A DNA stretch of 36,105 nt. Origin: Bacteroidales bacterium (lineage in GTDB: Bacteria > Bacteroidota > Bacteroidia > Bacteroidales > GCA-2748055). The stretch spans positions 1 through 36,105 of the forward strand of contig JAIOZM010000041.1 of the NCBI GenBank assembly GCA_021740585.1, read 5' to 3'. The position numbers and the translations under genes are program-made. Position 1 is the stretch's first letter; every line of letters starts with the position of its first letter. The notes under the pieces are model-generated. The model made no database searches, had not been told where the DNA came from, and saw only the letters and a list, made by a program, of their open reading frames with translations. Positions 8,375-16,012 of this stretch are shown here, in pieces.

Positions 8375-9672
8375 AAGGCAAATGTATTATTTAATTCTTT
8401 TATCATACTAAGATAGAATTGATCCCAGCCCTTCCATTCCCCTGAGCCTGAAAAAGATTCGTTATGCCAGATGGAAACAAAAATACCTCCATATTTTTTT
8501 ATCTCCTCTGCCAATCCATTCACTACTTGAAGGGCAGCATCAGTATCCAGATTCATATAATCCTTTAAGGTTCTGTCCATTACACAAAAGGGAGTAATCA
8601 ATAAATCGCATTCAGTCTCCTTTTCAATATTATAAAATTTAAATGGAGTACTGGTACCGGCTCTGAATCCGGGCTGATCGGCATATCCCATGGAGAAATC
8701 CTGATTTATCCCGATCTGTATCAACTTCTCATAAGTCACCGGAAATTCCATCCGTAAAAAGTGTTGACGGCTAAGAGTTGTTGACTGTCCCGTGATTTCT
8801 TCCAGATTCTTCTTTTCTTCCTTCAATTCAGAAAAAGAATTATTTGAGCGAAAGGAAGGGTGTAATCCCAGGCTATATTGAAGGGATAAATCCTTGATTA
8901 GTTTTCTCCAGTTTTTATTATTGATTTTTACTTTGTTATCGTATTTTCCTTTATCACCGGCGAGTACAAATATTTTAGTTGAATCGACATGGTGTTTCTT
9001 TATAAAATCATAGGTGTCGAAGGCATCCTTTTCCCGACCCATACATACAGAAATTCTTTCATTAACTTCACTCCAACGACCCTTTATAAAATTTTTCAGC
9101 ATTCCGCCAGCCAATCTCCAAAAAGCTTTATTCAGGTGAGCCCAGGGATTATCGATATCGATGGTTAAAGCATAAGAGGCAGGAATTTTGCGATGTTTCA
9201 AATCAGGGAATTTATTCAGAAGCCTATGCCTCAGATTCTCAGCCCAAATATTGATCAGAGGTAATTGAAGGAAATCATTTTTAAAGGCCAGGCTATTCGA
9301 AGACATAAACCTGCCGTACTTATCTTTCTCATATTCACCGTATTCTTCATAACGGCTGATCAGGAAAAAAGCAGCAGAGAAAATATCAAAATTCAGATCG
9401 TTGCCATCGGTGGTAAAAAAAAACGGGAATTCCCTACCGGTTTCAACCTTAATTTCCCGGTGTTTTATACCAATTTCAGATAAGAGTCCGTGAGGTGCGA
9501 TATGAAATCCCGATAATTCCTTATTCAAAGAGTAGTTTATCTGAGCTTGATCTGAATTGCTGAAGTCTGAAAGATTTTCCGTTAGAGTATATTCAACCTT
9601 CAGTAATTCACCCATAATGAATTTCACAATATAATTTAAACGAGGGCTAATATGTTCTGTGTAAATGATCAA
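8371..9672 (-). CDS. DUF7033-type polysaccharide deacetylase family protein
   Basis: This 433-residue protein has an N-terminal region of the kind seen in DUF7033 proteins ('FDIFSAAFFLISRYEEYGE' near 96-113) and a C-terminal divergent NodB barrel. The barrel shows LTIDIDNPW with Asp172 and Asp174, LGLHPSFRSN with His272, SRQHFLRM at 302-309, and a terminal FVSIWHN. Only one histidine of the usual HxxxH pair is obvious in motif 2, so the metal site differs from classical NodB. There is no signal peptide. Proteins of this kind occur in Bacteroidota surface-glycan loci. It starts 3 bp after the mutS2 stop and overlaps the next gene by 4 bp, so it belongs to the same transcript as mutS2. The substrate is unknown. 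Confidence 0.78.
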   Translation of the reverse strand: MIIYTEHISPRLNYIVKFIMGELLKVEYTLTENLSDFSNSDQAQINYSLNKELSGFHIAPHGLLSEIGIKHREIKVETGREFPFFFTTDGNDLNFDIFSAAFFLISRYEEYGEYEKDKYGRFMSSNSLAFKNDFLQLPLINIWAENLRHRLLNKFPDLKHRKIPASYALTIDIDNPWAHLNKAFWRLAGGMLKNFIKGRWSEVNERISVCMGREKDAFDTYDFIKKHHVDSTKIFVLAGDKGKYDNKVKINNKNWRKLIKDLSLQYSLGLHPSFRSNNSFSELKEEKKNLEEITGQSTTLSRQHFLRMEFPVTYEKLIQIGINQDFSMGYADQPGFRAGTSTPFKFYNIEKETECDLLITPFCVMDRTLKDYMNLDTDAALQVVNGLAEEIKKYGGIFVSIWHNESFSGSGEWKGWDQFYLSMIKELNNTFAL

Positions 9673-9675
9673 AGT

Positions 9676-12174
9676 TTAGCTAATCAGTTTTATAATAGTT
9701 ACACCAGCACCTCCCCTTTCCACGTGCTCATCGCGATACGATTCTACAACGTTGGAAGCTGCTAATTGTTGTCTGATCAACTCCCTCAAAATGCCATTTC
9801 CTTTGCCATGAAGCACTCTTAAATCGTGGGTTTGAACAGTTATTGCCATGTCGATAAAATCGTTAATGGTTTGCAGAGCTTCCTCTGCTCTTTTCCCGCG
9901 CACATCAATATCGGGGCTGAATTTTATTCTCAGACGACTCACATCCCAATCGCCCAGATCGGCTTTTCGGGATTTCTGCGGATAGTTTTGTTGAAAATCT
10001 TCCGGTGAAATTTTTTCCAGTTGTTCCAATAAAACCGTTGTTTTAACATGTCCAAATGCTACACTGGCCTTTTTAGCATACACCTTGAGAACCTGTCCCG
10101 GCACATCCTGACCTTTCATTAGCACCCTATCACCCTGAGTAATTGGAGTGTTAACCGGTTTTTGTTTACTTTCAGTTTTCCTTTGAGGGTTTTTGGCCTT
10201 GATCTGTTTGTCGCGTTGCTTTATTTCCTGTATTTTATTTCTCAAATTCTCTGCCTCAACCGCATTCTTATCCTGAAAATCTGCTTCATTCACTGAGGTT
10301 TTAAATTCATTAAGCCCGGCTCGGATAGCTTTTGTTTTCTCCTTCTCAGCTTCTGCTTCAATTATTTCGCGTATGGTATTCTCTATTTTTCGATTGGCGT
10401 CATTCAGCAATGCATTTGCCTTATCTTTTGCTTCTTTCAGGATTGTTTTACGCAATTTTTCAGTGTCGCCCAATTCCTTATCGTAGCGTTCCACCAACTG
10501 TTCCAGTCGTTTTTCAGAAATTCGGATCTTAGTCCGTTTGTTTTCCCAGTATTTTTTATCCCTTATCAGATCGCGAAGAGCTTTATCATAATCTACTTGT
10601 TCCTTCCCGATTTTAGACTCTGCCAATTTAAGTATCTCTTCAGAAAGTCCTATTTTCCGTGCAATCTCAAAAGCAAAAGAAGATCCCGGTCTCCCGATAA
10701 CTAATTTAAAGAGAGGTTTCATCAATCCGGTATCATAAAGCATGGCAGCATTAATGAGGCCTTCGTTTTCGGAGGCAAAATGCTTTAAATTGGTGTAATG
10801 GGTAGTAATCAATCCGTAGGCACCTGATTTGTTCAGGTGGTCGAGTATCGACTCAGAGATAGCGGCTCCCAGTGTTGGTTCGGTTCCGCTTCCGAATTCA
10901 TCTATAAGAATCAGGGAATTTTGATCTGCATTCTTTGAAAATATTTTCATATTTATCAAATGCGAACTGTAGGTGCTTAAGTCATCCTCAATAGATTGCT
11001 CATCTCCCATATCGAGGAAAAAACTCTCAAAGATTCCAAATACAGATGACTCATTCACAGGTACTAAAAATCCACTTTGAAGCATATACTGAAGCAATCC
11101 CACTGTTTGAAGGCATACAGATTTCCCTCCGGCATTAGGCCCGGAAATGAGTAGGATTCTATCTTTCTTATTCAATTGAATATCAAGTGGAACAAGCCTG
11201 TCTTCCTTTCCAAGTTCCCTGAAAGAAAGCAGTAAAATAGGATGAATGGCATTTCTCCATTCGATTTCGGGGTGATTGGTAATTTTAGGATGTACTGCTT
11301 TAATATTCAAAGCAAATTTAGCTCTGGCACGAATGGAATCTATTTTCGCGAGAAAAATATGCGAAAGCTTTAAATCCCCGATATACGGGCGTATAAAATC
11401 GGTAAGTTCGATTAATATTCTGATGACCTCACGCTTTTCTTTCGCTTCCAGTTCCCTGAGCTCGTTGTTAGCCTCTACGATTTCAACAGGTTCTATGTAC
11501 GAGGTTTTTCCAGTGGCGGATTCATCGTGTATAAATCCATGCACATTCCTTTTATTGCTACTTGGAACCGGAATCACTGATCTTCCGTTCCGCACAGCGA
11601 GAGTAGCATCCTCATCCACAAGACCATCTTTCCGGGCTTTTTCAAGTATTTTATTCAACTTCCTGGAAATAAGACTCTCCTTGAGTTGAATTTCCTTTCT
11701 GATATTCTGCAATTCTCTGGAAGCACTATCTTTCAATCTCCCAATTTTATTAAGCACCTGATTTAACCTGTCAATAACAACCGGGAAAACCTTCACATCA
11801 ACAGCCAAAGCCTGCATGGCAATAAATTTTGCATTCTCATCCTTTTTAAGGAAATTCAAAATAAGCCTGACAGAATCTAAAGATTTTTTCAAATTAAAAA
11901 ATTCCAGCTCTTCCAAGAACCTGCCTTCCAATCTTGCTTTCTTAAGACTTTCAGAGATATCGATAAAATTTTCAATGGGAAATTCCACGGCGCCGATAAG
12001 AATCTGCCTGAACTCCTCCACTTCCAATAAGCTTTTTTTAATCAATTCAGGATCACTACTGAACCTTAACCTCTCAATTTCGTCTTTTCCGGGTTGATAC
12101 AAACAGTATTTCCCGGCAAGTTCTCTGATCTTGTCAAATCCAATTTTCTGCTCAAAATTATCGGGATATATCAC
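9676..12174 (-). CDS. mutS2: Endonuclease MutS2 / ribosome-rescue ATPase with Smr domain
   Basis: This 832-residue protein is full length for MutS2. The MutS core and clamp come first, then the ABC-type ATPase with Walker A GPNAGGKS near 344-351 and Walker B LILIDEFGSGTEP near 420-432. A coiled-coil stretch rich in Lys/Glu covers about 510-640. The C-terminal Smr nuclease domain has DVRG near 756 and LHGKGNG near 788-794. MutS2 restrains homologous recombination, and in firmicutes it also splits collided ribosomes (established for the family). It lacks the MutS mismatch-recognition domain. It is the first gene of a co-directional run of eight, which puts a housekeeping promoter in front of the glycan/carrier-protein genes. 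Confidence 0.95.
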   Translation of the reverse strand: MIYPDNFEQKIGFDKIRELAGKYCLYQPGKDEIERLRFSSDPELIKKSLLEVEEFRQILIGAVEFPIENFIDISESLKKARLEGRFLEELEFFNLKKSLDSVRLILNFLKKDENAKFIAMQALAVDVKVFPVVIDRLNQVLNKIGRLKDSASRELQNIRKEIQLKESLISRKLNKILEKARKDGLVDEDATLAVRNGRSVIPVPSSNKRNVHGFIHDESATGKTSYIEPVEIVEANNELRELEAKEKREVIRILIELTDFIRPYIGDLKLSHIFLAKIDSIRARAKFALNIKAVHPKITNHPEIEWRNAIHPILLLSFRELGKEDRLVPLDIQLNKKDRILLISGPNAGGKSVCLQTVGLLQYMLQSGFLVPVNESSVFGIFESFFLDMGDEQSIEDDLSTYSSHLINMKIFSKNADQNSLILIDEFGSGTEPTLGAAISESILDHLNKSGAYGLITTHYTNLKHFASENEGLINAAMLYDTGLMKPLFKLVIGRPGSSFAFEIARKIGLSEEILKLAESKIGKEQVDYDKALRDLIRDKKYWENKRTKIRISEKRLEQLVERYDKELGDTEKLRKTILKEAKDKANALLNDANRKIENTIREIIEAEAEKEKTKAIRAGLNEFKTSVNEADFQDKNAVEAENLRNKIQEIKQRDKQIKAKNPQRKTESKQKPVNTPITQGDRVLMKGQDVPGQVLKVYAKKASVAFGHVKTTVLLEQLEKISPEDFQQNYPQKSRKADLGDWDVSRLRIKFSPDIDVRGKRAEEALQTINDFIDMAITVQTHDLRVLHGKGNGILRELIRQQLAASNVVESYRDEHVERGGAGVTIIKLIS

Positions 12175-12191
12175 CTGTTTTTTGTTTTTTT

Positions 12192-12199
12192 CAAAGGTA
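12192..12199 (-). promoter_or_regulatory. Promoter -7 element of mutS2 operon
   Basis: The minus strand reads TACCTTTG, a perfect match to the Bacteroidota TAnnTTTG -7 element, 18 bases upstream of the mutS2 ATG. The 19 bases ATTCTTTTTTCTACCTTTG (12192-12210) recur exactly in front of the DUF5063 gene at 23730-23748. No good TTG -33 element is at 19 bp; a TTG lies about 25 bp upstream. Confidence 0.5.
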
Positions 12200-12270
12200 G
12201 AAAAAAGAATGGAAAGAATTGAGGCAAGGTGTGGTAGTCTGGCAGGTTAGTGGAACCGCCAAACCATCCA

Positions 12271-13035
12271 CTATCGCGAAAAAATCCACATATCCTCCGA
12301 GGAATAATTCGAATTGAAGTAATACCCTTCCAAATCAAAGGCCTTTAAGTCCTCGTAATTGTCTATTCGGTTTTCTATAATAAATCTGAGCATCAATCCT
12401 CTGGCTTTTTTTCCAAAAATGGTAACGAATTGCAGTTTTCCATTTCTCTCCTCCTTGAACTGGCATTTTATAATTTTTGCTTTCAGCATTTTAGGATTTA
12501 TTGCGTCGAAATATTCATCGCTGGCAAGATTTAAAAGAATTTTCTCATCATGTCTTTCGAGTTCTTCATTCAATTTTTGGCTTAGTTTATCACCCCAGAA
12601 TTGATATAAATTTTTCTTTCGCTGTATGCTTATATTTGTCCCCATCTCAAGTCTGTATGGCTTCATTAAATCGAGGGGTCGAAGTACTCCATACAAGCCC
12701 GATAAAATTCTCATGTGATCCTGTGCAAATCTCAAGTCCTCTTCATTTAAAGTCATAGCCTGCAATCCATTAAACACTTCGCCATTAAACATTAATACTG
12801 CTCTGTTTGCATTTTCCTGAGTGAAATCCATATCCCATTCTATAAACCTGCTTGCATTTAATTCAGCCAGTTTGGGATTGATATTCATGAGTTTTTGAAG
12901 TTTTTTTGGAGAATATTTCCGGAGTTTTTCAACCAAAATACCAGCTTCAACCAGAAAATCGGGAAGAGTATAATCCTGAGTAATTAATTCAGGATTTTCA
13001 TTTAAAGTCTTTGATGGAGATATTATTGTAATCAT
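12271..13035 (-). CDS. yaaA: Peroxide-stress protein YaaA (DUF328/UPF0246)
   Basis: This 254-residue protein is full length for YaaA. It starts MITIISPSKTLN, the family's N-terminal signature. It also has 'SGLYGVLRPLDLMKPYRLEMG' near 113-133, 'NLASDEYF' near 169-176 and a late YYFNSNYSSEDMWIF end. In Escherichia coli YaaA limits free iron and DNA damage during peroxide stress; its biochemical activity is related to a DNA-binding fold. It lies 96 bp upstream of mutS2 on the same strand and diverges from tex. A TATCTTCG (seven of eight to TAnnTTTG) lies about 15-25 bases before its ATG and may be its promoter. Confidence 0.92.
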   Translation of the reverse strand: MITIISPSKTLNENPELITQDYTLPDFLVEAGILVEKLRKYSPKKLQKLMNINPKLAELNASRFIEWDMDFTQENANRAVLMFNGEVFNGLQAMTLNEEDLRFAQDHMRILSGLYGVLRPLDLMKPYRLEMGTNISIQRKKNLYQFWGDKLSQKLNEELERHDEKILLNLASDEYFDAINPKMLKAKIIKCQFKEERNGKLQFVTIFGKKARGLMLRFIIENRIDNYEDLKAFDLEGYYFNSNYSSEDMWIFSR

Positions 13036-13091
13036 TAGCTATTTAGTTTATGCGAAGATAATTATTTTGGAGGGAAAGGCAAAAGGGGGGT

Positions 13092-13107
13092 GGTGTGGCG
13101 GTGTGGC
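13092..13107. repeat. Two tandem GGTGTGGC octamers
   Basis: GGTGTGGC is repeated twice in tandem. It is related in sequence and period to the larger TGGTGTGA array at 15637-15684 on the other side of tex. The G-rich strand also has GGGGGG just before it (13085-13090). Confidence 0.55.
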
Positions 13108-13275
13108 GGAAGCAAATTTTTGTGCCTGTACAATCGGCCAGTCAGAAATAATTATCAGCTATCAAAATTAAGCGTCTTTACATTTCAGCCCTTCAGGAAT
13201 AATTATTAGCATTTATGGAGAAATGTGATTAGGCATATTTTTAAGAATGAATTGGGGGCATTAATTTTATTCTTT

Positions 13276-13288
13276 AACCTCCGAGGTT
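13276..13288. repeat. Near-palindrome AACCTCCGAGGTT, copy 1
   Basis: AACCTC and GAGGTT form a perfect 6-bp inverted repeat around one C. A second copy lies 99 bp downstream in the same orientation. Similar CCTCxGAGG elements recur in intergenic DNA of Bacteroidota, by recollection. Confidence 0.5.
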
Positions 13289-13374
13289 TCAAAATTATGC
13301 ACAATATTCGCAATCTCTTATACTGCTGTTTTTTAAACAATTACGACTTTTACAGTAGACAAAAAAAAAATTTA

Positions 13375-13388
13375 GACCTCCGAGGTTT
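13375..13388. repeat. Near-palindrome GACCTCCGAGGTTT, copy 2
   Basis: The core ACCTCCGAGGTTT is identical to copy 1 at 13277-13289; the first base of the palindrome differs (G for A), leaving a 5-bp stem. It follows a run of ten A. It is about 120 bp upstream of the tex ATG. Confidence 0.5.
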
Positions 13389-13458
13389 AAAATAACAAAA
13401 TATTCGACAAATTCAAATCGAATTTTTCATCATTAAAAACATAAATCAAAATACAATA

Positions 13459-13488
13459 TTGAAGATTAAATAATAAATACAATCTTTG
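13459..13488 (+). promoter_or_regulatory. Candidate tex promoter
   Basis: TTG at 13459-13461 and AATCTTTG at 13481-13488 are separated by 19 bp, the spacing of the Bacteroidota TTG-N19-TAnnTTTG promoter. The -7 element matches seven of eight. The ATG follows 17 bp later. Confidence 0.45.
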
Positions 13489-13505
13489 TAATTCAAATTA
13501 ATTCT

Positions 13506-15626
13506 ATGGATAGATTTTCAGAAATAATTGCAAAAAGAACAGGTTTATCGGCGAGTAATGTAGCCAATACTATTAAACTCTTTGATGAAGGGGCTACTAT
13601 TCCGTTTATTAGTCGTTACCGGAAAGAAATGACCGGCAGTATGGATGAAGTTCAGGTGGGCGAGGTGAAGGAACAACTTACCAAACTCAGGGAACTTGAA
13701 AAACGAAAGGAAACTGTTCTTAAAGCCATTGAGGAACAGGATAAGCTGACTCCCGAATTGAAGAAAAAAATTGAAGATTGTGATAATCTCACGGATTTGG
13801 AAGACATATATCTGCCTTATAAAGTAAAAAAGAAAACACGCGCAACCAAAGCCCGGGAGGCCGGTTTGGAACCTCTTGCCGTTATTATGATGAAGCAAAA
13901 GGAGATCAATATAGAAGGAAAAGCTGCCGAATTCATTAACGATACTATTCCCGATGTTGAATCTGCTTTGGCAGGTGCCCGCGATATTATTGCCGAATGG
14001 GTGAATGAGAATTTGCGAGCTCGTAATATGCTACGATCTATATTTGACAGAACAGCCGTAATTTATTCCACCATAATAAAGGGCAAAGCAGCTGAGGCGG
14101 AAAAATTTCAGGACTATTTTGAATTCTCAGAGCCCTTAAAAAACTGTCCGTCGCACCGTATGCTGGCTATCAGGCGTGGTGAAGCAGAAGGTTTTCTTAA
14201 AATTTCCATACAACCTGATGAGGAAAAAGCACTTGAAGCGCTGAAAAACATTTTCGTTGATGGCTTTTACGAGATCTCTCAGCAGGTTGAACAGGCAGTT
14301 GAAGATTCGTATAAACGTCTCCTTCTGCCATCCATTGAAAACGAATACAAAGCTCTCACGAAAGAAGCTGCCGATATTGAAGCTATAAAAGTTTTCTCAG
14401 AGAACCTGCGTCAATTATTGCTTGCTTCGCCTCTGGGACAAAAAGAAGTTCTGGCAATAGACCCGGGATACCGTACGGGATGCAAAGTCGTTTGCCTCGA
14501 TAAACAGGGAAATTTATTGCATAATGAAACCATTTATCCTCATGCCCCACAAGAAGATAAAGCAGGGGCTAAAAAGAAAATTAATTCACTCGTTCAGCAA
14601 TATAAAATTGAGGCCATTGCCATTGGAAATGGCACAGCAAGCCGGGAAACCGAGCATTTTATTCGCAGTATTCATTTCGACCGCGATTTGCAGGTATTTG
14701 TTGTTAGCGAATCGGGAGCCTCCATTTATTCAGCTTCGAAAATTGCCAGAGAGGAATTTCCTGATTATGATGTTACTGTAAGAGGTGCAGTATCTATTGG
14801 CAGAAGACTAATGGATCCTCTAGCAGAATTAGTTAAAATCGATGCTAAGTCGATAGGGGTTGGTCAATATCAGCACGATGTGGATCAAACCAAATTAAAA
14901 ACCGGTTTGGATACGGTAGTCGAGAGTTGTGTAAATCAGGTTGGGGTAAATGTGAATACAGCAAGCAAACATTTATTAACTTATATTTCAGGACTTGGCC
15001 CTGTGCTTGCGCAGAATATTGTCGATTACCGAAAAGAAAATGGAGCATTTAAAAAACGAAGTGAGCTTAAAAAGGTTGCCCGGATGGGTGGCAAAGCCTT
15101 TGAGCAAGCCGCCGGATTTTTACGTATTGAAGGAGCCGCAAATCCGCTTGACAATTCAGCTGTTCATCCCGAGAGTTATTTTATTGTGGAGAAGATGGCA
15201 AAGGATCACTCCTGTAAGATTGAAGATTTAATCCAATCGAAAGACATTCGTGATAAAATAAATATACATGCCTATGTGAACGAGAGCATAGGATTGCCTA
15301 CTCTAAAAGATATTCTGAATGAACTGGCAAAACCCGGGAGAGATCCGCGTACCAAAATTGAAGTTTTTGAATTTTCGAGCGATGTTTATAAAATTGAAGA
15401 TTTGAAACCAGGCATGGAGTTACCCGGAATAGTAACCAATATTACCAATTTTGGCGCTTTCGTAGATGTGGGTGTGAAGCAGGACGGACTGGTTCATATT
15501 TCTCAACTGGCCGACCGGTTTGTAAAAGATCCTAATGAGGTGGTTAAGCTGAATCAGCATGTTAAGGTAAAGGTTTTGGAAGTGGACGTTAGCCGTAAGA
15601 GGATACAGTTGAGTATGAAGGGGTAG
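13506..15626 (+). CDS. tex: Tex-family RNA-binding transcription accessory protein
   Basis: This 706-residue protein is slightly short of typical Tex (about 720-780) but carries all domains. These are an N-terminal helical Tex region (1-190), a YqgF-like RNase H fold beginning VLAIDPGYRTG near 316-326, a helix-hairpin-helix pair (VNTASKHLLTYISGLG and ARMGGKAFEQAAGFL, about 480-550), and a C-terminal S1 RNA-binding domain from about 634 (MELPGIVTNITNFGAFVDVG). Tex binds nucleic acid and is tied to transcription in many bacteria; it is the bacterial relative of eukaryotic Spt6. It is a single-gene unit, with repeat-rich DNA on both sides. Confidence 0.95.
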   Translation: MDRFSEIIAKRTGLSASNVANTIKLFDEGATIPFISRYRKEMTGSMDEVQVGEVKEQLTKLRELEKRKETVLKAIEEQDKLTPELKKKIEDCDNLTDLEDIYLPYKVKKKTRATKAREAGLEPLAVIMMKQKEINIEGKAAEFINDTIPDVESALAGARDIIAEWVNENLRARNMLRSIFDRTAVIYSTIIKGKAAEAEKFQDYFEFSEPLKNCPSHRMLAIRRGEAEGFLKISIQPDEEKALEALKNIFVDGFYEISQQVEQAVEDSYKRLLLPSIENEYKALTKEAADIEAIKVFSENLRQLLLASPLGQKEVLAIDPGYRTGCKVVCLDKQGNLLHNETIYPHAPQEDKAGAKKKINSLVQQYKIEAIAIGNGTASRETEHFIRSIHFDRDLQVFVVSESGASIYSASKIAREEFPDYDVTVRGAVSIGRRLMDPLAELVKIDAKSIGVGQYQHDVDQTKLKTGLDTVVESCVNQVGVNVNTASKHLLTYISGLGPVLAQNIVDYRKENGAFKKRSELKKVARMGGKAFEQAAGFLRIEGAANPLDNSAVHPESYFIVEKMAKDHSCKIEDLIQSKDIRDKINIHAYVNESIGLPTLKDILNELAKPGRDPRTKIEVFEFSSDVYKIEDLKPGMELPGIVTNITNFGAFVDVGVKQDGLVHISQLADRFVKDPNEVVKLNQHVKVKVLEVDVSRKRIQLSMKG

Positions 15627-15636
15627 GTTGGTGCGG

Positions 15637-15684
15637 TGGTGTGATGGTGTGATGGTGTGATGGTGTGATGGTGTGGTGATGTGA
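15637..15684. repeat. Tandem octamer array TGGTGTGA x6
   Basis: Six consecutive 8-bp units start 11 bp after the tex stop. Units 1-4 are TGGTGTGA exactly; unit 5 ends in G and unit 6 begins TGAT. Such perfect short units are prone to slippage, so copy number may vary between strains. Confidence 0.8.
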
Positions 15685-15753
15685 GGAAGTAAGTTGAGTG
15701 AGCGGGTTGAGTGGTTATGTTGCTGCAAACTAAATTCGAAGTGTGTTCAAGCT

Positions 15754-15770
15754 TCTCCCCTTAGGGGAGA
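15754..15770. repeat. Small palindrome TCTCCCC-TTA-GGGGAGA
   Basis: The arms are a perfect 7-bp inverted repeat around TTA. There is no T run after either arm, so a classical terminator is unlikely. Similar GGGGAG/CTCCCC elements are common in Bacteroidota intergenic DNA, by recollection. Confidence 0.5.
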
Positions 15771-15788
15771 GGGGTAGAATGATGTGGA

Positions 15789-15907
15789 GGTTCCTGAGCT
15801 TGCCGAAGGACGGTTCCTGAGCTTGCCGAAGGACGGTTCCTGAGCTTGCCGAAGGACGGTTCCTGAGCTTGCCGAAGGATGATGTGGAGGTTCCTGAGGA
15901 TGCCGTA
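15789..15907. repeat. 23-bp tandem repeat array (4 copies plus a decayed fifth)
   Basis: Units at 15789-15811, 15812-15834, 15835-15857 and 15858-15880 share the core CCTGAGCTTGCCGAAGGA; the fourth ends in T. A decayed fifth unit (15889-15907) follows GATGTGGAGG, which also precedes unit 1 at 15781. There are no spacers, so this is not a CRISPR array. The core resembles the CCTGAGCTTG(T/C)CGAAGG repeat found between genes in many bacteria, by recollection. Confidence 0.85.
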
Positions 15908-16012
15908 TATTTTGTAGCCCAAATACCGAAAAAATCACATTAATTGAACAATATCCCCGAATATTGGTTTTTAGCTATTAACTAGTATGTAAAATTTCCA
16001 GAATAAAAATTA

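Larger units (their letters stand above)
13036..13505. other. Divergent intergenic region yaaA/tex with small repeats
   Basis: This 470-bp gene-free stretch carries two GGTGTGGC octamers (13092-13107), two copies of a 13-bp near-palindrome (13276-13288 and around 13375-13387) and the tex promoter. No ORF or RNA gene is supported. The rest is very AT-rich. Confidence 0.6.
15627..16012. other. Repeat-rich intergenic region after tex
   Basis: These 386 bp contain no supported gene. From left to right they hold six 8-bp units (15637-15684), a 7-bp inverted repeat with a TTA loop (15754-15770), a 23-bp tandem array (15789-15907) and about 100 bp of AT-rich DNA before the flavoprotein gene. No U-tailed terminator for tex is visible. 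Confidence 0.65.

Noticed and set aside
11276..11689. Plus-strand 137-codon ORF
   Set aside because: It is antisense to the mutS2 core and has a low-complexity Ser/Leu composition with no domain.
15420..15728. Minus-strand 102-codon ORF with His/Thr repeats
   Set aside because: It is antisense to the end of tex and reads the TGGTGTGA octamer array.
15789..15880. Possible CRISPR array
   Set aside because: Units are directly adjacent with no spacers and there is no cas gene.
15747..15938. Minus-strand 63-codon ORF
   Set aside because: It is a translation of the 23-bp tandem array (repeating SFGKLR/PSASSGT phrases); the low-complexity product is not a protein.
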